A stretch of 64,000 bases of DNA from Pseudomonas viridiflava (GTDB lineage: Bacteria > Pseudomonadota > Gammaproteobacteria > Pseudomonadales > Pseudomonadaceae). The notes beneath the pieces were generated by a model, which searched no databases, was not told the DNA's origin, and saw only the letters and a list, made by a program, of their open reading frames with translations. Shown here one piece after another: positions 25,428 to 33,232 of this stretch. How positions within the stretch are numbered: the first letter of the stretch is position 1; every line of letters begins with the position of its first letter. Made by a program: the position numbers and the translations under genes. The DNA lies in NCBI RefSeq assembly GCF_900583165.1, contig NZ_UTKY01000076.1, positions 248,001-312,000 of the forward strand. Reading direction: 5' to 3'.

Positions 25428-27806
25428 ATGAAATTCAGTGAACAATGGCTGCGTGGCTGGGTAAGCCCGCAGGTAGGTCGCGACGAGTTGGTTGCCCGTC
25501 TGTCGATGGCCGGTCTTGAGGTCGATAGCGTCACCCCGGCCGCCGGTGTTTTCAGTGGTGTGGTCGTGGGCGAGGTGCTGAGCACCGAGCAGCATCCCGA
25601 TGCCGACAAATTGCGTGTGTGCCAGGTCAGCAGTGGTACGGAAACCTTTCAGGTCGTGTGCGGAGCGCCTAACGTGCGTCCGGGCCTGAAGATCCCGTTT
25701 GCCATGATTGGCGCTGAGCTGCCAGGCGACTTCAAGATCAAGAAAGCCAAGCTGCGTGGCGTTGAGTCCAACGGCATGCTGTGCTCCCAGGCTGAGCTGC
25801 AAGTCGGCGAAGGCAACGATGGCCTGATGGAACTGCCGGCCGACGCGCCAGTGGGCCAGGACATCCGCGTTTACCTGGAACTTGAAGACGCCAGCATCGA
25901 GGTCGACCTGACCCCGAACCGTGGTGATTGCCTGTCCCTGGCTGGTCTGGCCCGTGAAGTGGGCGCGTTGTACAACGCCCCGGTCACCCGCCCTGTGGTC
26001 GCTACCGTGCCTGCTGTGCACGACGAAGTGCGCCCGATCGAAGTGCTGGCGCCCAACGCCTGCCCGCGTTACCTGGGTCGTGTGATCCGTAACGTCGACC
26101 TGTCCAAGCCTACGCCGCTGTGGATGGTTGAGCGTCTGCGTCGTGCTGACGTGCGCAGCATCGACGCTGCCGTCGATATCACCAACTACGTAATGTTGGA
26201 GCTGGGCCAGCCGTTGCACGCCTTCGACCTCGCCGAAATCAACGGCGGCATCCGTGTGCGCATGGCTGAAGAAGGCGAAAAGCTGGTGCTGCTCGACGGC
26301 CAGGAAGTCAGCCTGCGTGCCGACACCTTGGTCATTGCTGACCATTCCCGCGCCCTGGCGATTGCCGGTGTGATGGGCGGCGAGCACAGCGGTGTGTCCG
26401 CAACCACTCGCGACGTATTCCTTGAAAGCGCGTTCTTCGATCAAATCGCTATCGCTGGCAAGGCCCGGTCCTACGGCCTGCACACCGATGCCTCGCACCG
26501 CTACGAGCGTGGCGTGGATTGGAAGCTGGCCCGTGAAGCCATGGAGCGCGCCACTGGCCTGCTGCTGGAAATCACCGGTGGTGAAGCCGGCCCGATCACT
26601 GAAACCGTCAACGAACAGTTTCTGCCGTCCGTTGCGCCGATCACGCTGCGCGCCAAAAGCGTCGAGCAAATGCTCGGCCTGGTGATCGAGCCTGCTGAAA
26701 TCGAGCAGTTGTTGTCGGCGCTCGGTCTGGCCATCTCCGTGAGTGGGGAAGGGCAGTGGAAGGTTGAAGTGCCAAGCCATCGCTTCGATATCAGCCTGGA
26801 AGTGGACCTGATCGAAGAGCTTGCTCGCCTTTACGGTTACAACCGCCTGCCGGTTCGTTACCCGCAAGCGCGCCTGGCGCCGCAACCGAAGGCCGAGGCG
26901 CGTGCGCACTTGCCCGAGCTGCGTCGTCTGCTGGTTGCCCGTGGTTATCAGGAAGCAGTGACTTATAGCTTCATCGATCCTAAGCAGTTCGAGCTGTTCA
27001 ATCCAGGCGTCGAGCCGCTGTTGCTGGCTAACCCGATTTCCAACGACATGGCAGCCATGCGTTCGTCCCTGTGGCCTGGTTTGGTGAAAGCGCTTTCCCA
27101 CAACCTGAACCGTCAGCAAGATCGCGTCCGCATGTTCGAAAGCGGCCTGCGTTTCGTCGGTCAGCTAGACGGTTTGAAGCAAGAGCCGATGCTCGCTGGC
27201 GTTGTTTGTGGCAGCCGTCTGCCGGAAGGTTGGGCACAGGGCCGCGATGCTGTGGACTTCTTCGACGTCAAGGCTGACGTCGAAGCGGTACTGGGTTTTG
27301 CCGGCGCATTGGATGCCTTCACCTTCCTGCCGGGCAGCCATCCAGCGCTGCACCCAGGCCAGACTGCGCGCATCGAGCGTGAGGGTCGTCTGGTAGGCTT
27401 CGTCGGTGCTATTCACCCAGAGCTTTCGAAAACCCTCGGTCTTGACCGTCCGGTCTTCGTATTCGAACTGGTCCTGGCCGAAGTGGCTTCGGGCAAGATG
27501 CCAAAATTCAGCGAGCTGTCGCGCTTCCCAGAAGTGCGCCGCGACCTGGCTTTGATCGCCGATCAAGCTGTAGCCGCCACTGCTGTTCTGGATGTAATTC
27601 GTGAAAATGCAGGGGAATGGCTGACAGACCTCAGGCTATTTGACGTCTATCAGGGTAAAGGTATTGATCCACATAGAAAAAGCCTTGCAGTTGGCTTGAC
27701 CTGGCAGCATCCATCGCGCACTCTTAATGACGATGAGGTGAATACCACGACACAAAATATCCTCACCTCGCTCGAACAAAGGTTGAACGCCACGTTAAGG
27801 AAGTGA
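25428..27806 (+). CDS. pheT: Phenylalanyl-tRNA synthetase beta subunit
   Basis: 792 residues, the normal gammaproteobacterial length. Begins with an EMAP-like tRNA-binding domain (KLRVCQVSSG; VVCGAPNVRPGLKIPFAMIG). The B3/B4 editing domain follows (VDLTPNRGDCLSLAGLARE; RRADVRSIDAAVDITNYVM), then the B5 and catalytic-like domains, and a ferredoxin-fold anticodon-binding end (FSELSRFPEVRRDLALIAD). It is followed by ihfA after three bases, the conserved arrangement. Confidence 0.97.
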   Translation: MKFSEQWLRGWVSPQVGRDELVARLSMAGLEVDSVTPAAGVFSGVVVGEVLSTEQHPDADKLRVCQVSSGTETFQVVCGAPNVRPGLKIPFAMIGAELPGDFKIKKAKLRGVESNGMLCSQAELQVGEGNDGLMELPADAPVGQDIRVYLELEDASIEVDLTPNRGDCLSLAGLAREVGALYNAPVTRPVVATVPAVHDEVRPIEVLAPNACPRYLGRVIRNVDLSKPTPLWMVERLRRADVRSIDAAVDITNYVMLELGQPLHAFDLAEINGGIRVRMAEEGEKLVLLDGQEVSLRADTLVIADHSRALAIAGVMGGEHSGVSATTRDVFLESAFFDQIAIAGKARSYGLHTDASHRYERGVDWKLAREAMERATGLLLEITGGEAGPITETVNEQFLPSVAPITLRAKSVEQMLGLVIEPAEIEQLLSALGLAISVSGEGQWKVEVPSHRFDISLEVDLIEELARLYGYNRLPVRYPQARLAPQPKAEARAHLPELRRLLVARGYQEAVTYSFIDPKQFELFNPGVEPLLLANPISNDMAAMRSSLWPGLVKALSHNLNRQQDRVRMFESGLRFVGQLDGLKQEPMLAGVVCGSRLPEGWAQGRDAVDFFDVKADVEAVLGFAGALDAFTFLPGSHPALHPGQTARIEREGRLVGFVGAIHPELSKTLGLDRPVFVFELVLAEVASGKMPKFSELSRFPEVRRDLALIADQAVAATAVLDVIRENAGEWLTDLRLFDVYQGKGIDPHRKSLAVGLTWQHPSRTLNDDEVNTTTQNILTSLEQRLNATLRK

Positions 27807-27809
27807 CGT

Positions 27810-28112
27810 ATGGGGGCTTTGACGAAAGCTGAGATGGCGGAACGTCTGTACGAAGAGTTGGGTCTGAACAAGCGCGAGGCCAAGGAATTGGTCGAGCTGT
27901 TCTTTGAAGAAATCAGACACGCTCTGGAAGACAACGAACAGGTCAAATTGTCCGGTTTCGGCAATTTTGACCTGCGGGACAAACGCCAGCGGCCTGGCCG
28001 CAATCCAAAAACGGGAGAAGAAATCCCGATCACGGCTCGCCGTGTGGTCACCTTTCGTCCAGGGCAGAAGTTGAAGGCCCGAGTTGAGGCTTATGCTGGA
28101 ACCAAGTCATAA
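27810..28112 (+). CDS. ihfA: Integration host factor alpha subunit
   Basis: 100-residue DNA-bending protein; forms a heterodimer with IhfB. Conserved IHF/HU core FFEEIRHALEDNEQVKLSGFGNF followed by DNA arm RNPKTGEEIPITARRVVTFR (Pro at the tip intercalates). Cotranscribed with pheST. It probably also assists integration and excision of the neighbouring prophage, as IHF does for lambda. Confidence 0.97.
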   Translation: MGALTKAEMAERLYEELGLNKREAKELVELFFEEIRHALEDNEQVKLSGFGNFDLRDKRQRPGRNPKTGEEIPITARRVVTFRPGQKLKARVEAYAGTKS

Positions 28113-28449
28113 CGACGAGCTACCCGTCATCCCAGGCAAACGCTACTTCACCATTGGTGAAGTCAGCGAGCTCTGTGCGGTAAAGCCGCACGTGCTGCGC
28201 TATTGGGAGCAGGAGTTTCCTCAACTCAACCCCGTCAAACGCACCGGGAACCGTCGGTATTATCAGCGCCAGGACGTGCTGATGATCCGACAGATTCGCG
28301 CGTTGCTGTACGACCAGGGGTTCACCATCAGCGGCGCGCGCCAGCGTATGTCCGGTGATGAAGCCAAAGACGACACCACCCAATACAAGCAAATGATCCG
28401 CCAGATGATCGCCGAGCTCGAAGATGTGCTGGTGGTTTTGAAGAAGTGA
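28093..28449 (+). CDS. MerR-family transcriptional regulator
   Basis: 118 residues. The winged HTH reads YFTIGEVSELCAVKPHVLRYWEQEFPQL with wing NRRYYQRQDVLMIRQIR. The C-terminal half is a dimerisation coiled coil (YKQMIRQMIAELEDVLVVLKK) without the cysteines of metal sensors. It overlaps the ihfA end by 20 bases and always follows ihfA in this neighbourhood of gammaproteobacteria. Effector unknown. Confidence 0.9.
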   Translation: MLEPSHNDELPVIPGKRYFTIGEVSELCAVKPHVLRYWEQEFPQLNPVKRTGNRRYYQRQDVLMIRQIRALLYDQGFTISGARQRMSGDEAKDDTTQYKQMIRQMIAELEDVLVVLKK

Positions 28450-28490
28450 TACAGGCTTTTAAAATACTTCCACATTTCAAAAGCTTGCGG

Positions 28491-28496
28491 TATATT
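28491..28496 (+). promoter_or_regulatory. Probable -10 box of the tRNA-Pro promoter
   Basis: TATATT, 44 bases before the tRNA in an AT-rich stretch. The matching -35 region 17 bases upstream (TTCCAC) is weak. A GC-rich discriminator follows, as in stable-RNA promoters. Confidence 0.45.
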
Positions 28497-28539
28497 CCTG
28501 ATCGCTTCGTTGCGAAGCAAACCCAGTAACACGCCTAGT

Positions 28540-28616
28540 CGGGGCGTAGCGCAGTCCGGTAGCGCACTAGCATGGGGTGCTAGGGGTCGAGTGTTCGAAT
28601 CACTCCGTCCCGACCA
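28540..28616 (+). tRNA. tRNA-Pro (anticodon GGG)
   Basis: 77 bases including encoded CCA. Acceptor CGGGGCG pairs with CGTCCCG with one G-T pair. D arm GCGC/GCGC, anticodon stem CTAGC/GCTAG around loop ATGGGGT (anticodon GGG), T arm GAGTG-TTCGAAT-CACTC. The phage integrase lies 70 bases downstream, so this gene is the probable attachment site and its 3' half was kept intact by the insertion. Confidence 0.95.
28590..28616. other. Candidate attL core (tRNA-Pro 3' end)
   Basis: Tyrosine integrases next to a tRNA usually recombine within the T arm and 3' acceptor strand. The exact core cannot be set because attR is beyond the window. A direct repeat of this segment to the right of 64000 would confirm it. 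Confidence 0.6.
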
Positions 28617-28632
28617 TATTTTTCAATGACTT

Positions 28633-28660
28633 AGCCGAACTCTAACCAGTTCGGCTTTTT
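28633..28660 (+). terminator. Terminator after tRNA-Pro
   Basis: AGCCGAACT-CTAACC-AGTTCGGCT then TTTTT. It ends transcription from the tRNA and keeps it from running against the integrase. It lies on the phage side of the presumed attL. Confidence 0.85.
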
Positions 28661-28685
28661 CATGCGTAGGGACTTTTGCGGGGGT

Positions 28686-29882
28686 TCATCCCATTTTCCT
28701 CCTCAAGATGGTCAACGCTGGCCCGCGAGAGTCAGTTGCCGACACTTTGTTTGCAGCCTCAATCAGGTACTGCAATTCAGCTGTAGAATAGTGGCTCGTG
28801 ATGCTGCCGTTCTTGTGTCCTAGCAATGCCTTCCGATCTTCCTCTGTCACGTTTGCCGCACGTAGCCTTCTGCCAAAGGTGTGCTTCAAGTCGTGAATCC
28901 TGATCGATCTGAACCCAGGATGCGCCGGCGCTTGGTGGGCCTTCTCCCACTTGTCCGCTGCGCGCACCCTGGCTTTCTTCCAGGCCGAGTCGTTCATCCG
29001 GTGCATGGCCGTTGGCCCAAACTGATCTGGTTGCCCGTACGGGAACACCAGGTCTTTGTGTAGACCGCGCTGCTTGTCGATGATGCTCATGGCAACGCTA
29101 TTCAGCACCACCAGGCGTTCATCGCCGTTCTTCACCCCCGCTTTGTCACTTCGCCCGCCGAATCCGGCAGGTATCAGGAACACGCTGGTGTTCAGTTCAG
29201 GCACCCGTATCTCCCAATCCCATCGCAACTTGCATACTTCCTGCTCCCGGCACCCCGTGTTCACTTTGTAGAGGGCCATCCTCAACAGGTGATCCGGCAG
29301 CTCAGGGAACAGGATTGCCTGCTCCTCCCATGACATCGGGTAGGGTTTCCGGGCTGACCTCTTTTCTTCAAGCATCGATATCATCGGCACGCTTTCCAGC
29401 CACGGCCGTTTTTCAGCATCGCGCCACTTGCGGTGGCACAGGTTCAAGATCCGGACGACTCGCTGCAGGGCGATGTTGACTGTCCTGTTCGATACGCCCG
29501 GCTTCACCTTCCCCTTGTCCGTATTGCTCGGTTTCTGCCTGGCACGGATGAATGGGGCCAGGGCCCCGTCATCGATGTGCGTGATCGGCAGATCGCCGAT
29601 GTACGGATCAAGCTGTTCAATGTGCAGCGCCGACATACCAATTGACGCCTGGTCCTTGAACTCCACCAGGAACTTGGTAGCTGCCTCACGCCAAGTTCGC
29701 ACCTGGCGCACGCCGTAAATCTTTTCCTGTCGCAGCTTTTCCAGCCGATGAATCAAGTACTGCTCGGCTTCTTCCCTCTCGCTTGCTCCAGTGCTTTCTT
29801 GAAGTCGGCTACCTCGGACGACTTTGTCGATGTGCCAAATTCCGCTTCTCTGGTAGAGACCCGACATTGTTTTTCGCGCCAT
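28686..29882 (-). CDS. int: Tyrosine-recombinase phage integrase
   Basis: 398 residues; integrates and excises the prophage at tRNA-Pro. N-terminal arm-binding and core-binding regions (to about 175), then the catalytic domain: Arg212 (NTGCREQEVCKLRW), Lys251, His330 in RIHDLKHTFGRRLR, His356 in LLGHKNGSITSHYS, and nucleophile Tyr365. The usual HxxR has Lys333 at the Arg position, a variant found in a subset of phage integrases. The ATG at 29882 lies inside the xis gene; starting at Met6 would shorten the overlap. It is the last gene of the leftward operon. Confidence 0.93.
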   Translation of the reverse strand: MARKTMSGLYQRSGIWHIDKVVRGSRLQESTGASEREEAEQYLIHRLEKLRQEKIYGVRQVRTWREAATKFLVEFKDQASIGMSALHIEQLDPYIGDLPITHIDDGALAPFIRARQKPSNTDKGKVKPGVSNRTVNIALQRVVRILNLCHRKWRDAEKRPWLESVPMISMLEEKRSARKPYPMSWEEQAILFPELPDHLLRMALYKVNTGCREQEVCKLRWDWEIRVPELNTSVFLIPAGFGGRSDKAGVKNGDERLVVLNSVAMSIIDKQRGLHKDLVFPYGQPDQFGPTAMHRMNDSAWKKARVRAADKWEKAHQAPAHPGFRSIRIHDLKHTFGRRLRAANVTEEDRKALLGHKNGSITSHYSTAELQYLIEAANKVSATDSRGPALTILRRKMG

Positions 29883-30154
29883 GGTTTTGCTCCTGGGCGC
29901 CCACTGCGGGGCGGATTGTTGTCCTGATTGGCCTGCTTTTCAATTGCCATGGACTCGATGTAGGCATCTGCCCACTGGTCCAGCTCGTGGCGGTCGAAGG
30001 CAACGCCCTGTTTTCCAATGGGGAATTCGCGGACGTGGGGCCGGACGGTGTTCTTGAATTCTTCCCGGCACATGCCGAGGTAAGCGGGGGCTGCCGACGC
30101 TCGCAGGAAGCGCGGCGGGGTGTCTGCGGCCGGTGCCGCGTTTGCTCTGGACAT
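29753..30154 (-). CDS. Excisionase-like helix-turn-helix protein
   Basis: 133 residues from the ATG at 30154. The core RFLRASAAPAYLGMCREEF, with VRPHVREFPIGKQGVAFDR and DELDxW-like HELDQWADAYI, is the winged HTH seen in phage excisionase/AlpA-type proteins. The C-terminal 60 residues are polar and overlap the integrase start by about 130 bases in another frame. Directional control of the integrase is inferred from position and fold. Confidence 0.75.
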   Translation of the reverse strand: MSRANAAPAADTPPRFLRASAAPAYLGMCREEFKNTVRPHVREFPIGKQGVAFDRHELDQWADAYIESMAIEKQANQDNNPPRSGRPGAKPWREKQCRVSTREAEFGTSTKSSEVADFKKALEQARGKKPSST

Positions 30155-30227
30155 GGGAATGCCTCGCCACGCCGTTTCAGGGTGGATTGATTGGGTTTGG
30201 TTGGAGTTTTGCGGGGTATCTACTCGG

Positions 30228-31481
30228 TCATAGCGCCAACTGCCTGGGCTGCTCCTGTTCGTGCTCAATGCGCGCACGTGCAATCGCTGCGTACTGGACG
30301 TCAATCTCGCAGCCAATGAACTGGAAGCCCTCACGCACCGCCGCCTTGCCGGTGCTGCCGCTACCCGTGAAAGGGTCCAGCACCACGCCGCCGGCCGGGG
30401 TTACCAGGCGGCATAGGTAGGCCATCAGGTCAGTCGGTTTGACGGTGGGGTGGTTGTTGCCCTTCGTGTCCGTTGTCTGGACTTTGCGTAGGGTGGTGCC
30501 CATCTTGAACTGGGGCCCGGGGTTGTTCAGTCCTTCATGTCTGTCGGTGCGGCTGGTCTTAGCGCAGTAAAAGAAGCGGGCAGCGCTGCCGCTGTCGCCG
30601 TGAAAGGCGCCGGCCACTCGCTCCCGCATGCCGGAGTACTTCACTGAGCCGCTGAAACCGTTGGCGGCGGGCTCGGTACCCATCACCGGCGCACTTGCTC
30701 CAGCCTGGGCGGGAAACAAGGCGACCACTTCGTCGCTGCCATCGTGGATCAGGTTCGCAGGCCATCGTCCAGATGCAGCAGACCCGCCGCCGGCCCGAAT
30801 ACTGGTAGCGCCCTCGATCGATCGAGTGCCAGCGGCGCCGCGATCGCCGGAACAGTTACGGGCGTAAGCGCCGTCGGTCACGCCGATGCGGCAACCGTCG
30901 ATGTTCAGCCCACCAGTTCCCCACCTAGCCATATTGACCGCCACAGTCCCACTGAACGGCTTGCGAGCCACACAGATGGGTTCGTGCGCAGGCTTTAACG
31001 CCGTGCCCCACCCTTGATGCTCGCCCTTGAGGTTGTGCGACTTTGGGAAACCGCTGCCGAACACCCACATAATCTGGTCACGGATTTCAAACCCGGCCAT
31101 TTCAATGCCCACCGCCATGTGGTGATAGGTGCGGGCTGCAGCGAACGAAAGCAGGTGACCGCCAGGCTTGAGAACGCGCAGGCATTCGGTGGCCCACTCC
31201 AACGTGAACGACTGAAACGCTTTCATACCACCAGGCGTTAAGTCGTACTTACCAGCCTCGGCTGCCATCGATCGATGACCGCCAGTGGCACCGCAGGCAA
31301 CATCAGCAGACGGCATGCTGTCGCGGTAGGCCGCTCGCGATTCAATGTCCTGGCCATCCCAGCTTTTGCCCATGAAGCAGATGCCGTAGGGCGGATCGGT
31401 TACGACGCTATCAACAGAGTTGTCTGGCATCTGCCGCATAAGCTCGATGCAGTCGCCAAGAAGGATGGTGTGCTGACTCAT
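30228..31481 (-). CDS. Phage DNA methyltransferase, beta class (N6-adenine or N4-cytosine)
   Basis: 417 residues. Catalytic motif IV TDPPYGICF (DPPY at 29-32) comes before the AdoMet-binding motif I (VVLDPFTGSGSTGKAAVREG, near 360-380), the beta-class order. HPTVKPTDLMAYL precedes motif I, and a long variable middle (about 100-330) should hold target recognition. DPPY leaves N6-adenine and N4-cytosine both possible. No restriction gene is adjacent, so it probably protects phage DNA or alters regulation. It overlaps the gene upstream by four bases. Confidence 0.88.
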   Translation of the reverse strand: MSQHTILLGDCIELMRQMPDNSVDSVVTDPPYGICFMGKSWDGQDIESRAAYRDSMPSADVACGATGGHRSMAAEAGKYDLTPGGMKAFQSFTLEWATECLRVLKPGGHLLSFAAARTYHHMAVGIEMAGFEIRDQIMWVFGSGFPKSHNLKGEHQGWGTALKPAHEPICVARKPFSGTVAVNMARWGTGGLNIDGCRIGVTDGAYARNCSGDRGAAGTRSIEGATSIRAGGGSAASGRWPANLIHDGSDEVVALFPAQAGASAPVMGTEPAANGFSGSVKYSGMRERVAGAFHGDSGSAARFFYCAKTSRTDRHEGLNNPGPQFKMGTTLRKVQTTDTKGNNHPTVKPTDLMAYLCRLVTPAGGVVLDPFTGSGSTGKAAVREGFQFIGCEIDVQYAAIARARIEHEQEQPRQLAL

Positions 31482-32071
31482 GACTCAACCCTCCGAAAGC
31501 TGATCACCCAAACCCACGGATTGCCCTCCCAGGCGCCGGCGCCGTTGATCTCGTTCCACAGGTAGCAGAACGAATCGACCGCGCTGGGCGTCGGGCAGTC
31601 GCACCCGCATGGCTCGTTGTTGCCACAGTTGAGGCACCCGCCGTCGGTGATGCCCTCGGCCCTGGCCTGTTCTTCGGTGACGTCCTGCAGGCGCTCGATG
31701 CGAACGGCGGTGATTTCCAGCAGGATGCGGCTGTCACGGCGGAACATATGGATGCTGGGTTTCCAGCGGATTTCGTTGTGAGCCGGGATGTTCTCCAGCT
31801 CTGGCGGCAAGCAGTCAGGGTAGGTGGCACCGAATGTCAGGTAACCGGGATCGCAATTGCCGACGCGGGCCCAAGTCTCGCGCACCCACAGGCGATCGCC
31901 GGGATTTCCGTAGGGGCAGAGATTATTTTCGGGATTTGCGACGTACTCCGCCAAGAAGTTATCCAGCCAAACCAAGCCGGAACCCTTTACTTCCCGCCGC
32001 GTGACCGTCTTCCGGCCTTCCAGGATGGCGCGCACCAGCGGGCCTTTGAATAGAATCGGACGCTCTTTCAT
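31478..32071 (-). CDS. ASCH-like phage protein
   Basis: 197 residues. Begins MKERPILFKGPLVRAILEGR with KTVTRR, and has NPGDRLWVRETWARVG and LLEITAVRIERLQDVTEEQA: the pattern of ASCH/PUA-like domains common in phage early operons. A cysteine cluster (CLNCGNNEPCGCDCP) sits in an inserted loop near 145-160 and could bind zinc. RNA or modified-base binding is possible from fold only. Confidence 0.7.
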   Translation of the reverse strand: MKERPILFKGPLVRAILEGRKTVTRREVKGSGLVWLDNFLAEYVANPENNLCPYGNPGDRLWVRETWARVGNCDPGYLTFGATYPDCLPPELENIPAHNEIRWKPSIHMFRRDSRILLEITAVRIERLQDVTEEQARAEGITDGGCLNCGNNEPCGCDCPTPSAVDSFCYLWNEINGAGAWEGNPWVWVISFRRVES

Positions 32072-32451
32072 GACGCCTCCTTAATCAGTTGCTGCCCGAT
32101 GATGCGCAAGCGGCTGCGGATCTGGCTGCCGTTGCTCTTGATGGCTTTGCGCTCGTCCAGCAGCGCCGCCATGGATCGAATCGAGCAATCTTCGATTTCG
32201 ACGAATTCTTCCCCGTCCCACTCGCGGCATGTGTCCACGGAATGCAGCCAACCCCGCCAAACGATGCACTCGCCTTGAATCAGGTCATGCACTTCGCCGG
32301 AGTAGTAGCGGTCGCGGTACGGCCCGAGATCGACGTAGGCGTCTTGGTCGTTGTGAATTGCCTTGATTGCTCGGTGGTTTTCCCACATGGCCGTGCGGTG
32401 CTGCGCGTATGCGATAGCCAGTTCAGCCAGGCGTTCAGAAGTGCTTTTCAT
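32068..32451 (-). CDS. Phage protein of unknown function
   Basis: 127 residues, soluble and charged. Helical start (SERLAELAIAYAQHRTAMWENHRAIKAI), then a beta-rich middle and a helical end (LRIIGQQLIKEAS). The stop overlaps the next start as ATGA, and its last codons encode that gene's AAGGAGG ribosome site. Confidence 0.75.
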   Translation of the reverse strand: MKSTSERLAELAIAYAQHRTAMWENHRAIKAIHNDQDAYVDLGPYRDRYYSGEVHDLIQGECIVWRGWLHSVDTCREWDGEEFVEIEDCSIRSMAALLDERKAIKSNGSQIRSRLRIIGQQLIKEAS

Positions 32452-32756
32452 GACGCCTCCTTCAACAAGTCGATAACGATCTTCACGCCGCTGGCCACGC
32501 TGGAAGGCTGGGCCGCGGCGTACCTGGTCAGATCTGCAATGGCCTTGGCCCTTATCGCTGTCCTGTGTATGGATGTTCCAAGTGCCCGCAAAAAATCCGT
32601 GGCATAGCGCTTGCCTTCGCGCTGCATGACCTGGTTGATAGGGCCGGTGATGATCAGTTCGGGTACCGGCTCGTTGGCCAGGACTGGCGGGAGTAGCTTT
32701 GACGCAGGGACAGTCTTGCGGGCGCGGTCAAGCGCCTGCTGTGCAAGTGAGTTCAT
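32448..32756 (-). CDS. Phage protein of unknown function
   Basis: 102 residues. A proline-rich N-terminus (SKLLPPVLANEPVPELI) leads to a basic helical C-terminal half (RKYATDFLRALG-like segment and KIVIDLLKEAS). No motif recognised. It resumes the leftward operon to the left of the reverse-oriented gene at 32833, and shares the KEAS-stop ending with the next gene. Confidence 0.7.
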   Translation of the reverse strand: MNSLAQQALDRARKTVPASKLLPPVLANEPVPELIITGPINQVMQREGKRYATDFLRALGTSIHRTAIRAKAIADLTRYAAAQPSSVASGVKIVIDLLKEAS

Positions 32757-32832
32757 GGGGAATACCTTGCCGATTGGCGGTAACTGGGATGGTGTGCCTT
32801 ACTACGTGTTCACTTCATATAAGGACGTAACG

Positions 32833-33153
32833 ATGCCGATAAAAAGCGATATGAGCGGTTTGAAAAAGCTCGCAGAAAACGCTAGGAAGTTAGATGGGAC
32901 GCAACAAGTTCCGCTGCTTGACCTTTTCAATCCTGAGTTCATGTCAACACACACGAGTAGCCCGGATTTCCTTTCGTTCTGCGAGTTAGGAGGCTTCAAG
33001 GCTGAAACCGCTGAGGACTTCAAGGCCATACCTGACGAGCCATGGGAAGCTCACGTCCAATCTCAAACCGATTTCGATAGCTGGGTGGACATGCAAAAGG
33101 CGGCAGGAACTGAGTTTGTTAAAGCTCAGCTATTCGCAGGAATAAAGCGTTGA
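32833..33153 (+). CDS. Reverse-oriented small acidic protein (moron candidate)
   Basis: 106 residues from the ATG at 32833, which has AAGGA upstream. Recurrent aromatic/acidic pattern: PLLDLFNPEFMSTHT, DFLSFCELGGFKAETAEDFKAIPDEPWEAHV, DFDSWVDMQKAAG. Similar small proteins occur scattered in many bacteria and prophages, in my recollection, with no known role. It is the only plus-strand gene in the leftward operon, is followed by its own terminator, and interrupts the series of overlapping genes. That is the layout of a moron expressed in the lysogen. Confidence 0.75.
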   Translation: MPIKSDMSGLKKLAENARKLDGTQQVPLLDLFNPEFMSTHTSSPDFLSFCELGGFKAETAEDFKAIPDEPWEAHVQSQTDFDSWVDMQKAAGTEFVKAQLFAGIKR

Positions 33154-33201
33154 TTTAGCAACCCCGATGTTTGTGGGTTTGATGGGAATAAAAGCCAAAC
33201 G

Positions 33202-33232
33202 AAGGTGCCTACCAATATAGGCACCTTTTTTA
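33202..33232 (+). terminator. Terminator of the moron
   Basis: AAGGTGCCTA-CCAA-TATAGGCACCTT followed by TTTTTA. The minus-strand cytosine methyltransferase stop overlaps its right end. Confidence 0.9.

Noticed and set aside
25398..27119. 573-codon open frame on the minus strand
   Set aside because: Antisense of pheT; repeated His/Gln/Arg-rich text is a shadow of codon bias.
28540..28616. Disrupted tRNA due to phage insertion
   Set aside because: All stems and the CCA end are intact, so the phage restored the gene on integration.
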